A stretch of 64,000 nt of DNA from Pseudomonadota bacterium (GTDB lineage Bacteria; Pseudomonadota; Alphaproteobacteria; Sphingomonadales; Sphingomonadaceae). Under the pieces are notes generated by a model. That model was not told where the DNA came from, searched no databases, and saw only the letters and a list, made by a program, of their open reading frames with translations. Position 1 is the stretch's first letter. Each line of letters begins with the position of its first letter. The stretch is from NCBI GenBank assembly GCA_023389105.1, contig JAEWEY010000002.1, positions 62,001-126,000 of the forward strand. Direction: 5' to 3'. Shown here one piece after another: positions 43,664-52,860 of this stretch. Both the position numbers and the translations under genes were made by a program.

Positions 43664-44353
43664 ATGCCTGAAGCCATGCTTCACCGCGCCGCACTTCTTG
43701 GCATTTCCGGCATGGCGTTCGCCATCTCGACGGGCGCGGAAGCTCGGTCGGATTCGCAAATCTGGACGACAGCCTCTGCCAGTTTCAAATTGTCCGATAC
43801 CTGGCGGCTGTCGGAGGAATTGGTCACGCGGTTCAGCGACAATCGCAACGGCCTCTACGAAATCGAAGCCGTGACGATGGTCAATTACAAGCCCGCGAAA
43901 GATGTCACGCTCGCCGCCGGTTACGTTCACAACCCGCAGTATCTGGGCGGCGATTTCACGGTGATGGAGCGGCGCGCGCGGGAGCAGGTCACGTTCGACA
44001 ACGTGGCCAAGCTCGGACGCGGAAAGTTGAGCGCGCGGCTGCGGCTCGAGCAGCGTTGGCGTGAGCACATCGACGGGACGGGCTGGCGCCTCCGTCCCTA
44101 CGTCAAATATGCGCTTCCGCTGACTGGCAAGGCGGCCGTCAACTTCAGCAGCGAGCCATTCTTCAATCTCAGCTCGACCAGTTTTCAGCGGCAAAAGGGC
44201 CTCGACCGCGTCCGCAATCTCGTATCGATCTCGGGACCGCTGTCCGGGAAGGTCAATGCCGAGGCCGGCTACATGAACCAGCACGGCTTCGTCCGCGGCG
44301 GCCCGGATACCAGCGACAATATTGCCTACTTCGGCCTGAGCGCGAACTTCTAG
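43664..44353 (+). CDS. DUF2490 family outer-membrane beta-barrel protein
   Basis: This 229-residue protein has an N-terminal signal peptide ('LHRAALLGISGMAFAISTGAEA') and the DUF2490 pattern of alternating aromatic strands: 'DSQIWTTASASFKLSDTWRLSEEL', 'LRLEQRWREHIDGTGWRLRPYVKY', ending in 'NIAYFGLSANF' with a terminal Phe typical of outer-membrane barrels. The function is unknown. The start may be 43664 or 43676. It sits between the PHO-like element and phoR. Confidence 0.8.
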   Translation: MPEAMLHRAALLGISGMAFAISTGAEARSDSQIWTTASASFKLSDTWRLSEELVTRFSDNRNGLYEIEAVTMVNYKPAKDVTLAAGYVHNPQYLGGDFTVMERRAREQVTFDNVAKLGRGKLSARLRLEQRWREHIDGTGWRLRPYVKYALPLTGKAAVNFSSEPFFNLSSTSFQRQKGLDRVRNLVSISGPLSGKVNAEAGYMNQHGFVRGGPDTSDNIAYFGLSANF

Positions 44354-44425
44354 CCAAGTCATCCATGCGACCCGCCCGGGTCATGGATCCGCAACAGCGC
44401 GATGACATTGTCGCCCCGTCACCCG

Positions 44426-45556
44426 ATGTTGCGATCCGCTCTCCGACCCTCCTCTCCCCATTGGTTTGGACTGCGGTCCAACCGGGTGACAGAATTAGCC
44501 CGGACGCCGGACGTGGCTGCGGTCGCTCAATCGGCTACAGTGGCTCCGATGGCGGCACTTGGCGAAACCGAACGCGCGCTGGTTAACGCGATCGACGAGG
44601 CGGCGTTCATCGTCGCGGGCAATCTCGTCGTGCTCGCCAATCCTACCGCGCAGGAGCTGTTGGGGCAGCGCGTCGAGGGGCGTGACGTCCGGCTAGCGAT
44701 CCGGCACCCGCAGGCGCTCGAGCTGATCTTGTCGAATCGCTCGGGCGATGTCGATGCCAGCGGCATTGTCGAGCCTGGCCGCTCGTGGCGGATCGTCATC
44801 CGGCGTTTGCCGAATGGCGCGGCGTTCGTTCGGATGATCGATCGCTCGGCCTCGGTCTCCGCCGAGAAAATGCGCGTGGATTTCGTCGCGAATGCCAGCC
44901 ACGAGCTTCGAACCCCATTGTCCACCGTGATCGGGTACGCGGAGACGCTCGCGGAGGAGGGCGAACTTCCAGCAGAGATGCGGCTGAAGTTCGGCCGGAC
45001 CATTCGCGATGAGGCGCGGCGGATGCTGCGGATCATCGAAGATCTGATGAGCCTCTCACGAATTGAGGCCGACCGATTCCTTGCTCCTGCGGATGTTGTG
45101 GAGCTTGCGGATATTGTGGGAACGTCGGTCGCCAATGCCGGGCATCTTCGGGAAAATGCGGCTTGCGAGGTTTTGGTCGATTTGGCTCCGGACCTGGGCT
45201 CGGTCCGCGGGGACAGAGGCCAAATGATCCAGTTGTTCGACAACTTGATCGGCAATGCGGTTCGCTACGGCTGTGAAGGGCCCGGCGCCGTCATAAACGT
45301 CCGCGGTCAGCGGGACGGCGGCTGGATTAAGCTCAGCGTGCAGGACCATGGCCCCGGGATCGCTCGCGAACATCTTCCACGCCTCACCGAGCGGTTCTAC
45401 CGCGCAGACGCGGCGCGCAGCCGTGAGAGCGGTGGAACCGGTCTCGGCCTTGCGATCGTCAAGCACATCGTCGAGCGGCACCGCGGCCTACTCGACATCC
45501 AAAGCACCGTCGGGGCCGGCACGACCGTCACTGTTCGCCTGCCCGCCGCGTCGTAA
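44426..45556 (+). CDS. phoR: Phosphate regulon sensor histidine kinase PhoR (no membrane helix seen)
   Basis: This 376-residue kinase has a PAS domain at about 55-140 ('NAIDEAAFIVAGNLVVLANPTAQELLGQ'), HisKA with the phospho-acceptor in 'NASHELRTPLSTVIGYAE', and an ATPase domain with 'LIGNAVRYG', 'HGPGIAREHLPRLTERFYR' and 'GGTGLGLAIVKHIV', the last two phrased exactly as in PhoR. Usual PhoR proteins carry one or two N-terminal helices. Here no hydrophobic segment long enough is found in the first 60 residues, nor upstream within the 70 bases to the previous gene. It is separated from phoB by about 6.5 kb. Confidence 0.88.
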   Translation: MLRSALRPSSPHWFGLRSNRVTELARTPDVAAVAQSATVAPMAALGETERALVNAIDEAAFIVAGNLVVLANPTAQELLGQRVEGRDVRLAIRHPQALELILSNRSGDVDASGIVEPGRSWRIVIRRLPNGAAFVRMIDRSASVSAEKMRVDFVANASHELRTPLSTVIGYAETLAEEGELPAEMRLKFGRTIRDEARRMLRIIEDLMSLSRIEADRFLAPADVVELADIVGTSVANAGHLRENAACEVLVDLAPDLGSVRGDRGQMIQLFDNLIGNAVRYGCEGPGAVINVRGQRDGGWIKLSVQDHGPGIAREHLPRLTERFYRADAARSRESGGTGLGLAIVKHIVERHRGLLDIQSTVGAGTTVTVRLPAAS

Positions 45557-45688
45557 TCGCAAATTTCGTTGTTAAATTACAGTTAACCGTCTACGGCGCG
45601 CGCGCCGGGACCGGTGACGACCTTCGCAGGTCTCGGTGCCCAAGGGATCCGCTCGCGCTTCGGCGCGGGCGGGTCTTCCTGGGCTGTG

Positions 45689-46492
45689 CTAATGCACGAA
45701 CCTGGCGACGACATCGCGATACGACCTCGAGACCTTCACTTGCGCGCCTGAGTCCAAAACCAGGAAGCACTCGCCGTTGGTATGCGGCTTGACCTGGCGC
45801 ACCAGGTCCAAGTTGACGATGGTCGAGCGGTGAACGCGCTGGAAGCGGCGGGGGTCGAGCCGCTTCTCTAGGTCCTTCATTGTCTCGCGCAGGATTAGGG
45901 TATTGTCGCCGGTCTGGATGCACATGTAGTCGCCGGCGGCGTCGATCCGCTCGATCGTGTCGACGTCGACCCGGAAGATCTGGCCCTGATCCTTGATGTT
46001 GATCATCTTCTCAAAGCGGTTGGCGGCATGGGCGTCCGGCGTGGCGTCGGCCAGTTCTTCCGCCGCCTCCGGTGCATGCTCCGCAAGCGCTTCCTTCAGG
46101 CGTTCGGATTCCTCTGCGCTGCGCCGCTCATTCAGGCGCTGGCGAACCCGATCCATCGTTGCAGCGAGGCGATCTTCGTCGACCGGCTTCATTAAATAAT
46201 CGACGGCTTGGGCATCGAAAGCCCGCAGCGCGTGCTCACCGTATGCCGTAACAAAGACGAACAATGGCGGCTCGACGTCCATCAGCCCCTGAATGACGGA
46301 GAAGCCATCGAAACCGGGCATCTGGATGTCGAGGAAAACCAGGTCGGGCTTGTGGGTCTTGATCTGACGAATCGCCTCACGCCCGTTGGCCGCGGTCGCG
46401 ATGATCTCGACATCGTCAAAAGCCTGCAGCCGAAGCTGAAGGCCTTGCGTGGCGAGGGGCTCGTCGTCGACCAAGATGGTCCGAATGCTCAT
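45689..46492 (-). CDS. LytTR-type response regulator
   Basis: This 267-residue regulator has a receiver domain with Asp55 in 'LVFLDIQMPGFDG' and Lys in 'YLMKPVDEDRL', an Ala/Glu linker (about 125-155), and a LytTR DNA-binding domain at the C-terminus ('FRVDVDTIERIDAAGDYMCIQT', 'RFQRVHRSTIVNLDLVRQVKPH'). It overlaps the upstream histidine kinase gene by four bases, so the two form a pair. The targets are unknown. Confidence 0.93.
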   Translation of the reverse strand: MSIRTILVDDEPLATQGLQLRLQAFDDVEIIATAANGREAIRQIKTHKPDLVFLDIQMPGFDGFSVIQGLMDVEPPLFVFVTAYGEHALRAFDAQAVDYLMKPVDEDRLAATMDRVRQRLNERRSAEESERLKEALAEHAPEAAEELADATPDAHAANRFEKMINIKDQGQIFRVDVDTIERIDAAGDYMCIQTGDNTLILRETMKDLEKRLDPRRFQRVHRSTIVNLDLVRQVKPHTNGECFLVLDSGAQVKVSRSYRDVVARFVH

Positions 46493-47661
46493 GCGGCTCT
46501 GTCTCCGGTTTCGAAGGGTATTTCGACGATAACGCTAAAGCCCCCACGGTCGTTCTCTTTGGTCTCGAACCGGTGTGCGCCGCCATAGGCCTGCGACAGC
46601 CGGTCGCGAATGTTCGCCAGACCGACACCCGTTGAGGGGCTGGCGGCCAGCTCGGCACCATGTCCATTCCCATTGTCCGCGACCTCGATGCGCACGGCCT
46701 GACCCTCGCGCATTGCGGTGAGCCAGATATCGGCCCCGTTTTCCGCCGGCGTCACAGCATATTTGATGGCATTTTCGATCAGCGGCTGAAGCAGGAGCGA
46801 TGGCAAGCGCGCGCCGATCGTCTCCGATTCGATCTTGAAGTGTGGCCGCAGGCGATCCTCAAAGCGCATCTTTTCGATTTCAAGGTAAAGCTTCAGCGTC
46901 TCGACTTCCTGCGCGAGGGTCACCTTCGCTGTCGGCTCATTGGCCAGCGTGTAGCGCAGAAACGAAGAAAGTCGGGCGAGCATCGCATTGGCGCGCTCGG
47001 TTTGTTTCAGCAGGACGAGCGTCGAGATCGAATTGAGGGTGTTGAACAGGAAATGCGGATTTAGCTGATACCGGAGCATCGCCAGCTGGGCGCTGGACGC
47101 TTGCGCCTCCAGTTTCTCGCGCTGCCTGATCTCGAGCTCGAGGAGGAGGAAGTAGTTGATGCCGTAGTAGAGTGCCGTCCAGGCCGCGAGCAGGGCAAAG
47201 TTTAGTGGCAGCGCGCCAAGATAGGCCAGTCCCTCCGGCTTGAACTCCGGCTTCAGAAATGTGGCGACGCTCCATGTCTCGATGATCGAAAAGGTCACGG
47301 ACGCGATGATCACGGCCGCAAAGGACAGGATGAGGGTCCAGATCGGCGTTATCCTGATCAAGCGACGGTAGAGCGACGCCATTAGAAGCGTCAGAGAATA
47401 GCCCGTGGCGGTGAGCAGGAGGGTGTGAACAAGCAGGATCCAGCCGAGGTTGTTCGCGAAGCCGGACAGGGTCCGAAGGAACAGATAACCGCCCCACCCA
47501 ATCGACTGCAGGATCCAGAAGGCTCTGTTCTTGTCGTCGAAGAAGGGCCGGTTCAGCCCCATGCCGCGAGCGATCGGCTCAGCCGGCGATTGAATCTTGG
47601 GGACGTCAGCCGCGCGTTTCACTTCCGCTCGCCGGTTAAGTATCGCGCTGTCAGTCGCCAT
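46489..47661 (-). CDS. LytS/YehU-type sensor histidine kinase
   Basis: This 390-residue kinase has four predicted transmembrane helices (about 50-70, 80-105, 115-135, 150-175). A coiled linker ('LELEIRQREKLEAQASSAQLAMLRYQ') is followed by the His_kinase (PF06580) box 'LNPHFLFNTLNSISTLVL' with its phospho-acceptor His, then an ATPase domain with 'LLQPLIENAIKYAV' and 'STGVGLANIRDRLSQAYG'. It is co-transcribed with the LytTR regulator downstream. No periplasmic sensor domain is evident. Confidence 0.92.
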   Translation of the reverse strand: MATDSAILNRRAEVKRAADVPKIQSPAEPIARGMGLNRPFFDDKNRAFWILQSIGWGGYLFLRTLSGFANNLGWILLVHTLLLTATGYSLTLLMASLYRRLIRITPIWTLILSFAAVIIASVTFSIIETWSVATFLKPEFKPEGLAYLGALPLNFALLAAWTALYYGINYFLLLELEIRQREKLEAQASSAQLAMLRYQLNPHFLFNTLNSISTLVLLKQTERANAMLARLSSFLRYTLANEPTAKVTLAQEVETLKLYLEIEKMRFEDRLRPHFKIESETIGARLPSLLLQPLIENAIKYAVTPAENGADIWLTAMREGQAVRIEVADNGNGHGAELAASPSTGVGLANIRDRLSQAYGGAHRFETKENDRGGFSVIVEIPFETGDRAA

Positions 47662-47828
47662 TGCCGCTCATATAGAGAGGCCTTGCCGCAGATGCGAGCG
47701 CGACACCTAATCGCGCCTTAACGCTGGCTGCTAACTTGGCGTTCGAGCAGCCACAGAAATCTCCAGACCTTAACTCCGCCTCAACTCTCTTTGGCTATCC
47801 CGCTGCTTGGACGTGGAACGGCGGGCGG

Positions 47829-50168
47829 ATGTACGAGGCTCCTGACAGATATAAGCGTATGATTTCGGCTCGCCTGCCCGGTGGTGAATCGGCGGGGATC
47901 GCGTCGCGTGAGATCGCCGAGTCGGAAAGTTCACCCCTGCGCGACATCCAGCTCATTTCCCGCGCTCAGTTGGCGCCATTCTTCGCCATCGCCAACGTCG
48001 TTGCGGCCTTCATGATGCTGGCCAATCTGTGGGAAGTCGTTTCGGCGAGTTGGCTGCTGCCTTGGGTACTGGCGGTAGCCGGCGCGAACCTCGTCTTCAT
48101 GCAATTAGCGCGGCACCAGTCCATCACTTGCGTCGGCCGGTCCGGCCAGCGGGTTCCGACGTGGATGCTTTCGGGCGAAGTGGTGACACGCGCCGCGATT
48201 TTCTTGAGCGTTCCCGTTTATTTCTTCCCCACGCTGGATTCCGGCACGCAGGTCATTGCCGCGTCCGTGATGGCGGGGCTGGCCGTCGGCGGTCTCGGTC
48301 TTGTCGTCATGCCGCAGTGCGCGATGGCCTGGATGATTTCCTTCACCCTGGGCATTGGCGGCGCGTTGGTCATGGGTCGTCATTCGGTCCCCTTCCAACA
48401 CATGCTCTCGATTCTTTTCACGCTGGGCGTTTCGGTCACCGGCGTCATGACCGTCGCCCGATGGGCTTTCCACCAGCTGAAGATGAATGCCGACGTCGGC
48501 AGTCAGAGCGAGAGCGCCAGCCTACTGCTCCAGGAATATGAGCAGCGCGGCGTGGGCTGGCTGTGGCAGGTCGATGGCGACAATCGCTGCACCTACATCA
48601 GCTCGCGAATGAGCGCGCTACTGGGGCGCCCGGCTGGCCAGCTGATCGGTCATTCATTGCCTGCACTGCTCGGCGGCCATGCCGAACTCGGTAAGGTGCT
48701 GCTCGAACGCCAGCCATTTAATGCGCTTGAGATGGAACTCGCGACACCGCGTGGTACTCGCTGGATTTCGATGGCCGGCGACCCGATCATCGATACCGCC
48801 GGCCGGTTCGAAGGATTCCGGGGCGTCGGCTCCGACATCACGGAAATCCGCCAGACGCAAGAACGTCTGACTCACCTCGCCAACGTCGATGTCCTGTCTG
48901 GCTTGCCGAACCGCGGCCGTGTTCGCCAACTTCTTGGCGAGGCACTTCGCGGCGCGACAACGGGCAATGTACCCTGCGCGATCATGTTCCTCGATTTGGA
49001 CGGCTTCAAACCGGTCAACGACACCTTTGGCCACCCCAAGGGTGACGCGGTGCTTCGCGCGGTTGCCAAGCGGTTGGTTGATGAAGTCGCGCCGCATGGG
49101 ACCGTGGGACGCATGGGCGGCGACGAATTCGCCATCGTCATTGCCGACGCGCAAAGCCGCCGAAAGGTTGAAAACCTCGCCGACCGGATCATCCAGTCGA
49201 TCAAGGAACCTTACATCATCGACCAGACGGAAATCCGCATCGGCGTATCGATCGGCTGCGCATTCGGTCCAATCGATGGCGCTACCGTCGATGATCTCAT
49301 CCTCAAGGCCGACCTCGCGCTTTACCAGGCGAAAGACGCCGGCCGCGGCGTTGCCCGCTACTTCTCTTCCGAATTGCAGTCGGAGCAGGAGGATCGCGTC
49401 CGCTTGGAAGCCGATTTACGAAGCGCCATTTCGTCCAAGCAGTTCCACCTGGTCTATCAGCCGCTAATCAATGCGAAGACGCAGAAGCTCGTCGGGTTCG
49501 AAGCGCTAATCCGCTGGAATCACCCGCAGCGCGGGTTTGTCCCGCCCAACGTCTTCATCCCGGTTGCCGAGGAAACCGGACTCATGGGCGCCATCGGGGA
49601 GTTCGTCATCGACGAGGCGTGTCGGACTGCCGCAACCTGGCCAGAGCCGATTACCGTCGCGCTAAACATTAGCCCGCGTCAAATCATTCTTCCGGCGCTA
49701 CCCAACATCGTCAGCGAAGCGCTTGCTCGGTACAAGCTCGCCGGCAACCGCATCGAGCTGGAAGTGACCGAGGGCGTATTCCTTGGCGACAATGGTTCCA
49801 CGCTCGACGTGCTGAAGCGTCTTCGTGCGCTTGGAGTCGGGATTGCGCTCGATGACTTCGGCACCGGCTATTCATCGATCGGCTATTTGAACAAGGCCGT
49901 TTTCCATAAGCTGAAGATCGACGGCAGCTTCGTCCGCGAAGCAGGGTCAAGGCCTGAAAATGTGGCGATCATTCAGTCCATCGTGCAGCTCGCGAAAAGC
50001 TTCCGGATGACTGTGACGGCCGAAGGTGTCGAAACCGCCGAGGACTTCGAGCGGATGCGTGATCTCGGATGTGACGTGATCCAAGGCTATCTGTTCGGCA
50101 AGCCGCTGCCCTATGAGCGCGCGAACCAGATGGTCACAGGACTCGGCCGCAAGAAGATGGCAAGTTAG
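47829..50168 (+). CDS. Membrane GGDEF-EAL protein with PAS domain
   Basis: This 779-residue cyclic-di-GMP enzyme has hydrophobic helices from about 45 to 205 forming an MASE-like membrane sensor. A PAS domain ('VGWLWQVDGDNRCTYISSRMSALLG') spans about 230-340. GGDEF has an intact 'MGGDEFAIV', and EAL begins with 'LVGFEALIRWNHP'. Catalytic EAL residues include 'NISPRQ', 'ELEVTEGVF' and 'LDDFGTGYSS'. No RxxD inhibitory site precedes GGDEF. The protein may be bifunctional; direction cannot be read from sequence. ATG 47829 follows GGCGGGCGG; an earlier start at 47736 is possible. Confidence 0.92.
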   Translation: MYEAPDRYKRMISARLPGGESAGIASREIAESESSPLRDIQLISRAQLAPFFAIANVVAAFMMLANLWEVVSASWLLPWVLAVAGANLVFMQLARHQSITCVGRSGQRVPTWMLSGEVVTRAAIFLSVPVYFFPTLDSGTQVIAASVMAGLAVGGLGLVVMPQCAMAWMISFTLGIGGALVMGRHSVPFQHMLSILFTLGVSVTGVMTVARWAFHQLKMNADVGSQSESASLLLQEYEQRGVGWLWQVDGDNRCTYISSRMSALLGRPAGQLIGHSLPALLGGHAELGKVLLERQPFNALEMELATPRGTRWISMAGDPIIDTAGRFEGFRGVGSDITEIRQTQERLTHLANVDVLSGLPNRGRVRQLLGEALRGATTGNVPCAIMFLDLDGFKPVNDTFGHPKGDAVLRAVAKRLVDEVAPHGTVGRMGGDEFAIVIADAQSRRKVENLADRIIQSIKEPYIIDQTEIRIGVSIGCAFGPIDGATVDDLILKADLALYQAKDAGRGVARYFSSELQSEQEDRVRLEADLRSAISSKQFHLVYQPLINAKTQKLVGFEALIRWNHPQRGFVPPNVFIPVAEETGLMGAIGEFVIDEACRTAATWPEPITVALNISPRQIILPALPNIVSEALARYKLAGNRIELEVTEGVFLGDNGSTLDVLKRLRALGVGIALDDFGTGYSSIGYLNKAVFHKLKIDGSFVREAGSRPENVAIIQSIVQLAKSFRMTVTAEGVETAEDFERMRDLGCDVIQGYLFGKPLPYERANQMVTGLGRKKMAS

Positions 50169-50240
50169 CAGCGCATCTCCCGGACCGTGCCGGCAGTTTA
50201 CTTTGGTTATGTTTGAATTAGGCTGGCGGCCACGGAGGAC

Positions 50241-51896
50241 GTGGACCTGAGCCTGCTGTCGACGACCCAGGGACTGTTTAAATATCAGAGCGGCCGCGTG
50301 ATCTCGCTCGGTCGGGTCATGCTGGCGATCCTCTTTCTCCTCGCGGTCTTTGCGGATCGTAGCGAGCCAAATCGGTCCTTTATGGGAACGTATGGCGTCC
50401 TCATCCTCTATTCGGTCGGCGCGATAGGGATCGCGGCCATAACCTGGCGCAATTGGTGGCTAGACGCGCGGCTTGCGGTCGCCATGCACGCGTTCGACAT
50501 GGCCGTATTCACTGCCATCGTTTTCTCCACGAATGGGGCGACGCGCCCATTTTTCCTGTTCGTGGTCCTGCCGTTGCTGTCTGCGGCGATCCGGTGGGGC
50601 TGGCGGGAAACGGCGGTGACGGCAGCCGTGCTTATTGCGTTGTTCCTCGGCGCGGGCTTCCTCCTTGCTGGAACAGAGGGCTGGCAGCCCGAGCGAATCG
50701 TCGTCCGAAGCGGACACCTAATCATTCTTTCGCTGCTGCTGATTTGGTTCGGTATTCATCAAAACTTCTCGCGCCTTTTCTTTCAGGCGGAGGATATCGA
50801 TGCGAAGCTTGAAAACGATCCGGATCCCCTTGCGCGCGCCCTCGGGCTAGCCATGGCCGCGACGCGAGCGTCCGGAGGCGCAATGCTGATCGCGCCGACC
50901 GGCGATGAAGCGAATGACGGTTTGACGATTAGCGGCGGCCAACGAAGCAACGTGACGCTGTCCGATCCGATTTTCCGCAGTGCTGAGGCACCCGCGTTTC
51001 TGTTCGATATTCCTCGCGACCGGCTGCTTTCACGGCGGCCGAACGGCTCTTTCCGCTTCGCCGCAGCGTCGTCCCGACTGTCACTGAATGAGGCGGCGCG
51101 CCTTGGCCTTTCAGAGGGGCTGGCGGCGCGCGTTATAACCGGGACGCAGCAGGGCTGGCTTGTGCTGTGGGACATTCCCGACCTTTCTTGTGACTTCATT
51201 GACCTTGGCCGCGAGCTTGGACGGGCCACGGGGGGGATCATCGATCGCCATGCCTTGTTGCAGGCGATTGAAATCAGCACGGCAGCGCGGACGCGACTTG
51301 GCCTTGCCCGCGACGTGCACGATAGCATTGTTCAATTCCTTGCCGGGGCGGCGTTTCGGGTTGAGGCCATCAAGCGTTCGGCCACGTCGGGAAACGCTGT
51401 TAATCAGGAGCTCGATGAGCTTAAGCGACTGCTGGTTGAGGAGCAGGGCGAGATACGCGGCTTCCTGCTCGCACTGCGGCGCGAGCGGGAACTCGATCTC
51501 GCTGAGGCCCTCGCCGAGCTCAGAGTGCTTGCCGAGCGCCTCAGCCAGCAATGGTCGGTGGATTGTAATATTACTGCGGAAGAAGGGCGCGAGAGCTCCA
51601 TCCCGATACGACTACAGCTCGACTTGCACCAGATCCTGCGCGAAGCCGTCGCGAATGCTGTGCGTCACGGCGGCGCAGATCGGGTCGACGTCGCTTTGGC
51701 AATCGATGACGATCATCTGGAGCTCCGTGTCGCGGACAATGGATCCGGTTTTGCCCGCACGTCTGAGAAACAGGCTGTCGAGCCTCGTTCGATCAAGGAA
51801 CGTGTAGAACGGGCGCAAGGATCGCTTCGCCTGGTAACGGCACCGGGTTCGACCAATTTACTGATTTCTGTTCCACTTACCGGAGCTGCTGCGTGA
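50241..51896 (+). CDS. NarL-class sensor histidine kinase
   Basis: This 551-residue kinase has six predicted transmembrane helices in the first 180 residues, a GAF-like region (about 190-350), a HisKA_3 dimerisation helix with the phospho-acceptor His in 'LGLARDVHDSIVQFLAG', and a C-terminal HATPase ('ILREAVANAVRHGGADRV', 'VADNGSGFAR'). It overlaps the LuxR-type regulator gene by four bases. The GTG start sits close behind GGAGG (two-base gap), so the initiation site is somewhat uncertain. The signal is unknown. Confidence 0.9.
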   Translation: MDLSLLSTTQGLFKYQSGRVISLGRVMLAILFLLAVFADRSEPNRSFMGTYGVLILYSVGAIGIAAITWRNWWLDARLAVAMHAFDMAVFTAIVFSTNGATRPFFLFVVLPLLSAAIRWGWRETAVTAAVLIALFLGAGFLLAGTEGWQPERIVVRSGHLIILSLLLIWFGIHQNFSRLFFQAEDIDAKLENDPDPLARALGLAMAATRASGGAMLIAPTGDEANDGLTISGGQRSNVTLSDPIFRSAEAPAFLFDIPRDRLLSRRPNGSFRFAAASSRLSLNEAARLGLSEGLAARVITGTQQGWLVLWDIPDLSCDFIDLGRELGRATGGIIDRHALLQAIEISTAARTRLGLARDVHDSIVQFLAGAAFRVEAIKRSATSGNAVNQELDELKRLLVEEQGEIRGFLLALRRERELDLAEALAELRVLAERLSQQWSVDCNITAEEGRESSIPIRLQLDLHQILREAVANAVRHGGADRVDVALAIDDDHLELRVADNGSGFARTSEKQAVEPRSIKERVERAQGSLRLVTAPGSTNLLISVPLTGAAA

Positions 51897-52510
51897 CTCG
51901 AGTTTTACTTGTCGACGACCATCCCATGATAGCCGCCGCGCTGGAGATGCTGCTGCGGGGGACAGATTATGAGCTGCTCGAGCGCGCGCGAACGGTGGCT
52001 GAGGGGCAAAAGCTGCTGACCAAGCTCAAGCCCGATCTTCTGCTTCTGGACGTGCATCTGCCGGACGGAAGCGGGCTCGATATCCTTCGCAAGATTGCGG
52101 GGGCTCGTTCACGCCCGGCAGTGATCCTGCTGACTGCCGGGATGGATGAGGCCCAATTGCTAAACGCCGCCGAGCTCCAACCGCAGGGTATGGTGCTGAA
52201 AACCTCCGATCCGGGCCTGCTGATGGAGTGCATGGATGCAGTGGTGGCTGGCGAACGCTGGGTTGACCCGGAAATCACCGAGCGGACGAAAAGCGCTCAA
52301 GAGCGCGCCGCCTCGGTGCCGCCATTGACCCGCAGGGAAAGGGAATTGGTTGACCTCGTGCGGCAGGGCCTGCGCAACCGCGACATCGCGGCCGAACTTG
52401 GGGTCACCGAGGGAACGGTGAAGGTCTACCTTCACGCGATCTTTGAGAAGCTCAACGTTGATAATCGGACCGAATTGGCGATGCGCGCGGCTGAACTGAT
52501 CAGGCGCTGA
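51893..52510 (+). CDS. LuxR/NarL family response regulator
   Basis: This 205-residue regulator has a receiver domain with phospho-acceptor Asp53 ('DLLLLDVHLPDGSG') and a C-terminal LuxR helix-turn-helix ('LTRRERELVDLVRQGLRNRDIAAELGVTEGTVKVYLHAIFEKL'). It pairs with the overlapping HisKA_3 kinase. Targets are unknown; no clear repeat was found at nearby promoters. Confidence 0.93.
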   Translation: MTRVLLVDDHPMIAAALEMLLRGTDYELLERARTVAEGQKLLTKLKPDLLLLDVHLPDGSGLDILRKIAGARSRPAVILLTAGMDEAQLLNAAELQPQGMVLKTSDPGLLMECMDAVVAGERWVDPEITERTKSAQERAASVPPLTRRERELVDLVRQGLRNRDIAAELGVTEGTVKVYLHAIFEKLNVDNRTELAMRAAELIRR

Positions 52511-52518
52511 TCCCGGCG

Positions 52519-52824
52519 CTAATATCTGGCCAGCAGAAATTCGCGTGCTGCGCGATACTCTTGGGGTGTAATACGCCCGTCGTTGTCAGCGTCGGCAATC
52601 TTGCGAAATTCGACTGCGGCCACCGCGGCCTCTGACGGCTCAAGCTGGATGTCGCGATTGGCGTCGTGGAATTTCAGTGCCCAATTCATGAGCACCCAGT
52701 CGCGTTCGAACAATGACTGTGCTGCCGGCGAAACCTTTAAGCTGGCAGGCACTGCCTGTGCCTGGACGACACCCGCCAACGAGGTGAGCAGACCAACCAG
52801 TAACCACCTGAACATGCGGGCCAC
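52519..52824 (-). CDS. Small exported EF-hand protein
   Basis: This 101-residue protein has a signal peptide (MARMFRWLLVGLLTSLAGVVQAQA) and two EF-hand loops: 'DANRDIQLEPSE', and 'DADNDGRITPQE', the second closely following the D-x-D-x-D-G consensus with a terminal Glu. It probably binds Ca2+ in the periplasm. It converges on the LuxR regulator gene and lies 36 bases downstream of the hybrid kinase on the same strand. Confidence 0.85.
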   Translation of the reverse strand: MARMFRWLLVGLLTSLAGVVQAQAVPASLKVSPAAQSLFERDWVLMNWALKFHDANRDIQLEPSEAAVAAVEFRKIADADNDGRITPQEYRAAREFLLARY

Positions 52825-52860
52825 AACGCGTGACCGGCCGGCTGTTTCCGATTTCTGGAA

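Noticed and set aside
44416..44422. CCGTCAC heptamer before phoR as a PHO box
   Set aside because: Only a single heptamer; no partner at 11-base spacing.
52825..52860. GGAAAC-N16-GTTG as a general stress (EcfG-type) promoter for the EF-hand gene
   Set aside because: The -35 part differs from the GGAAC consensus, and spacing fits only after allowing a shift.
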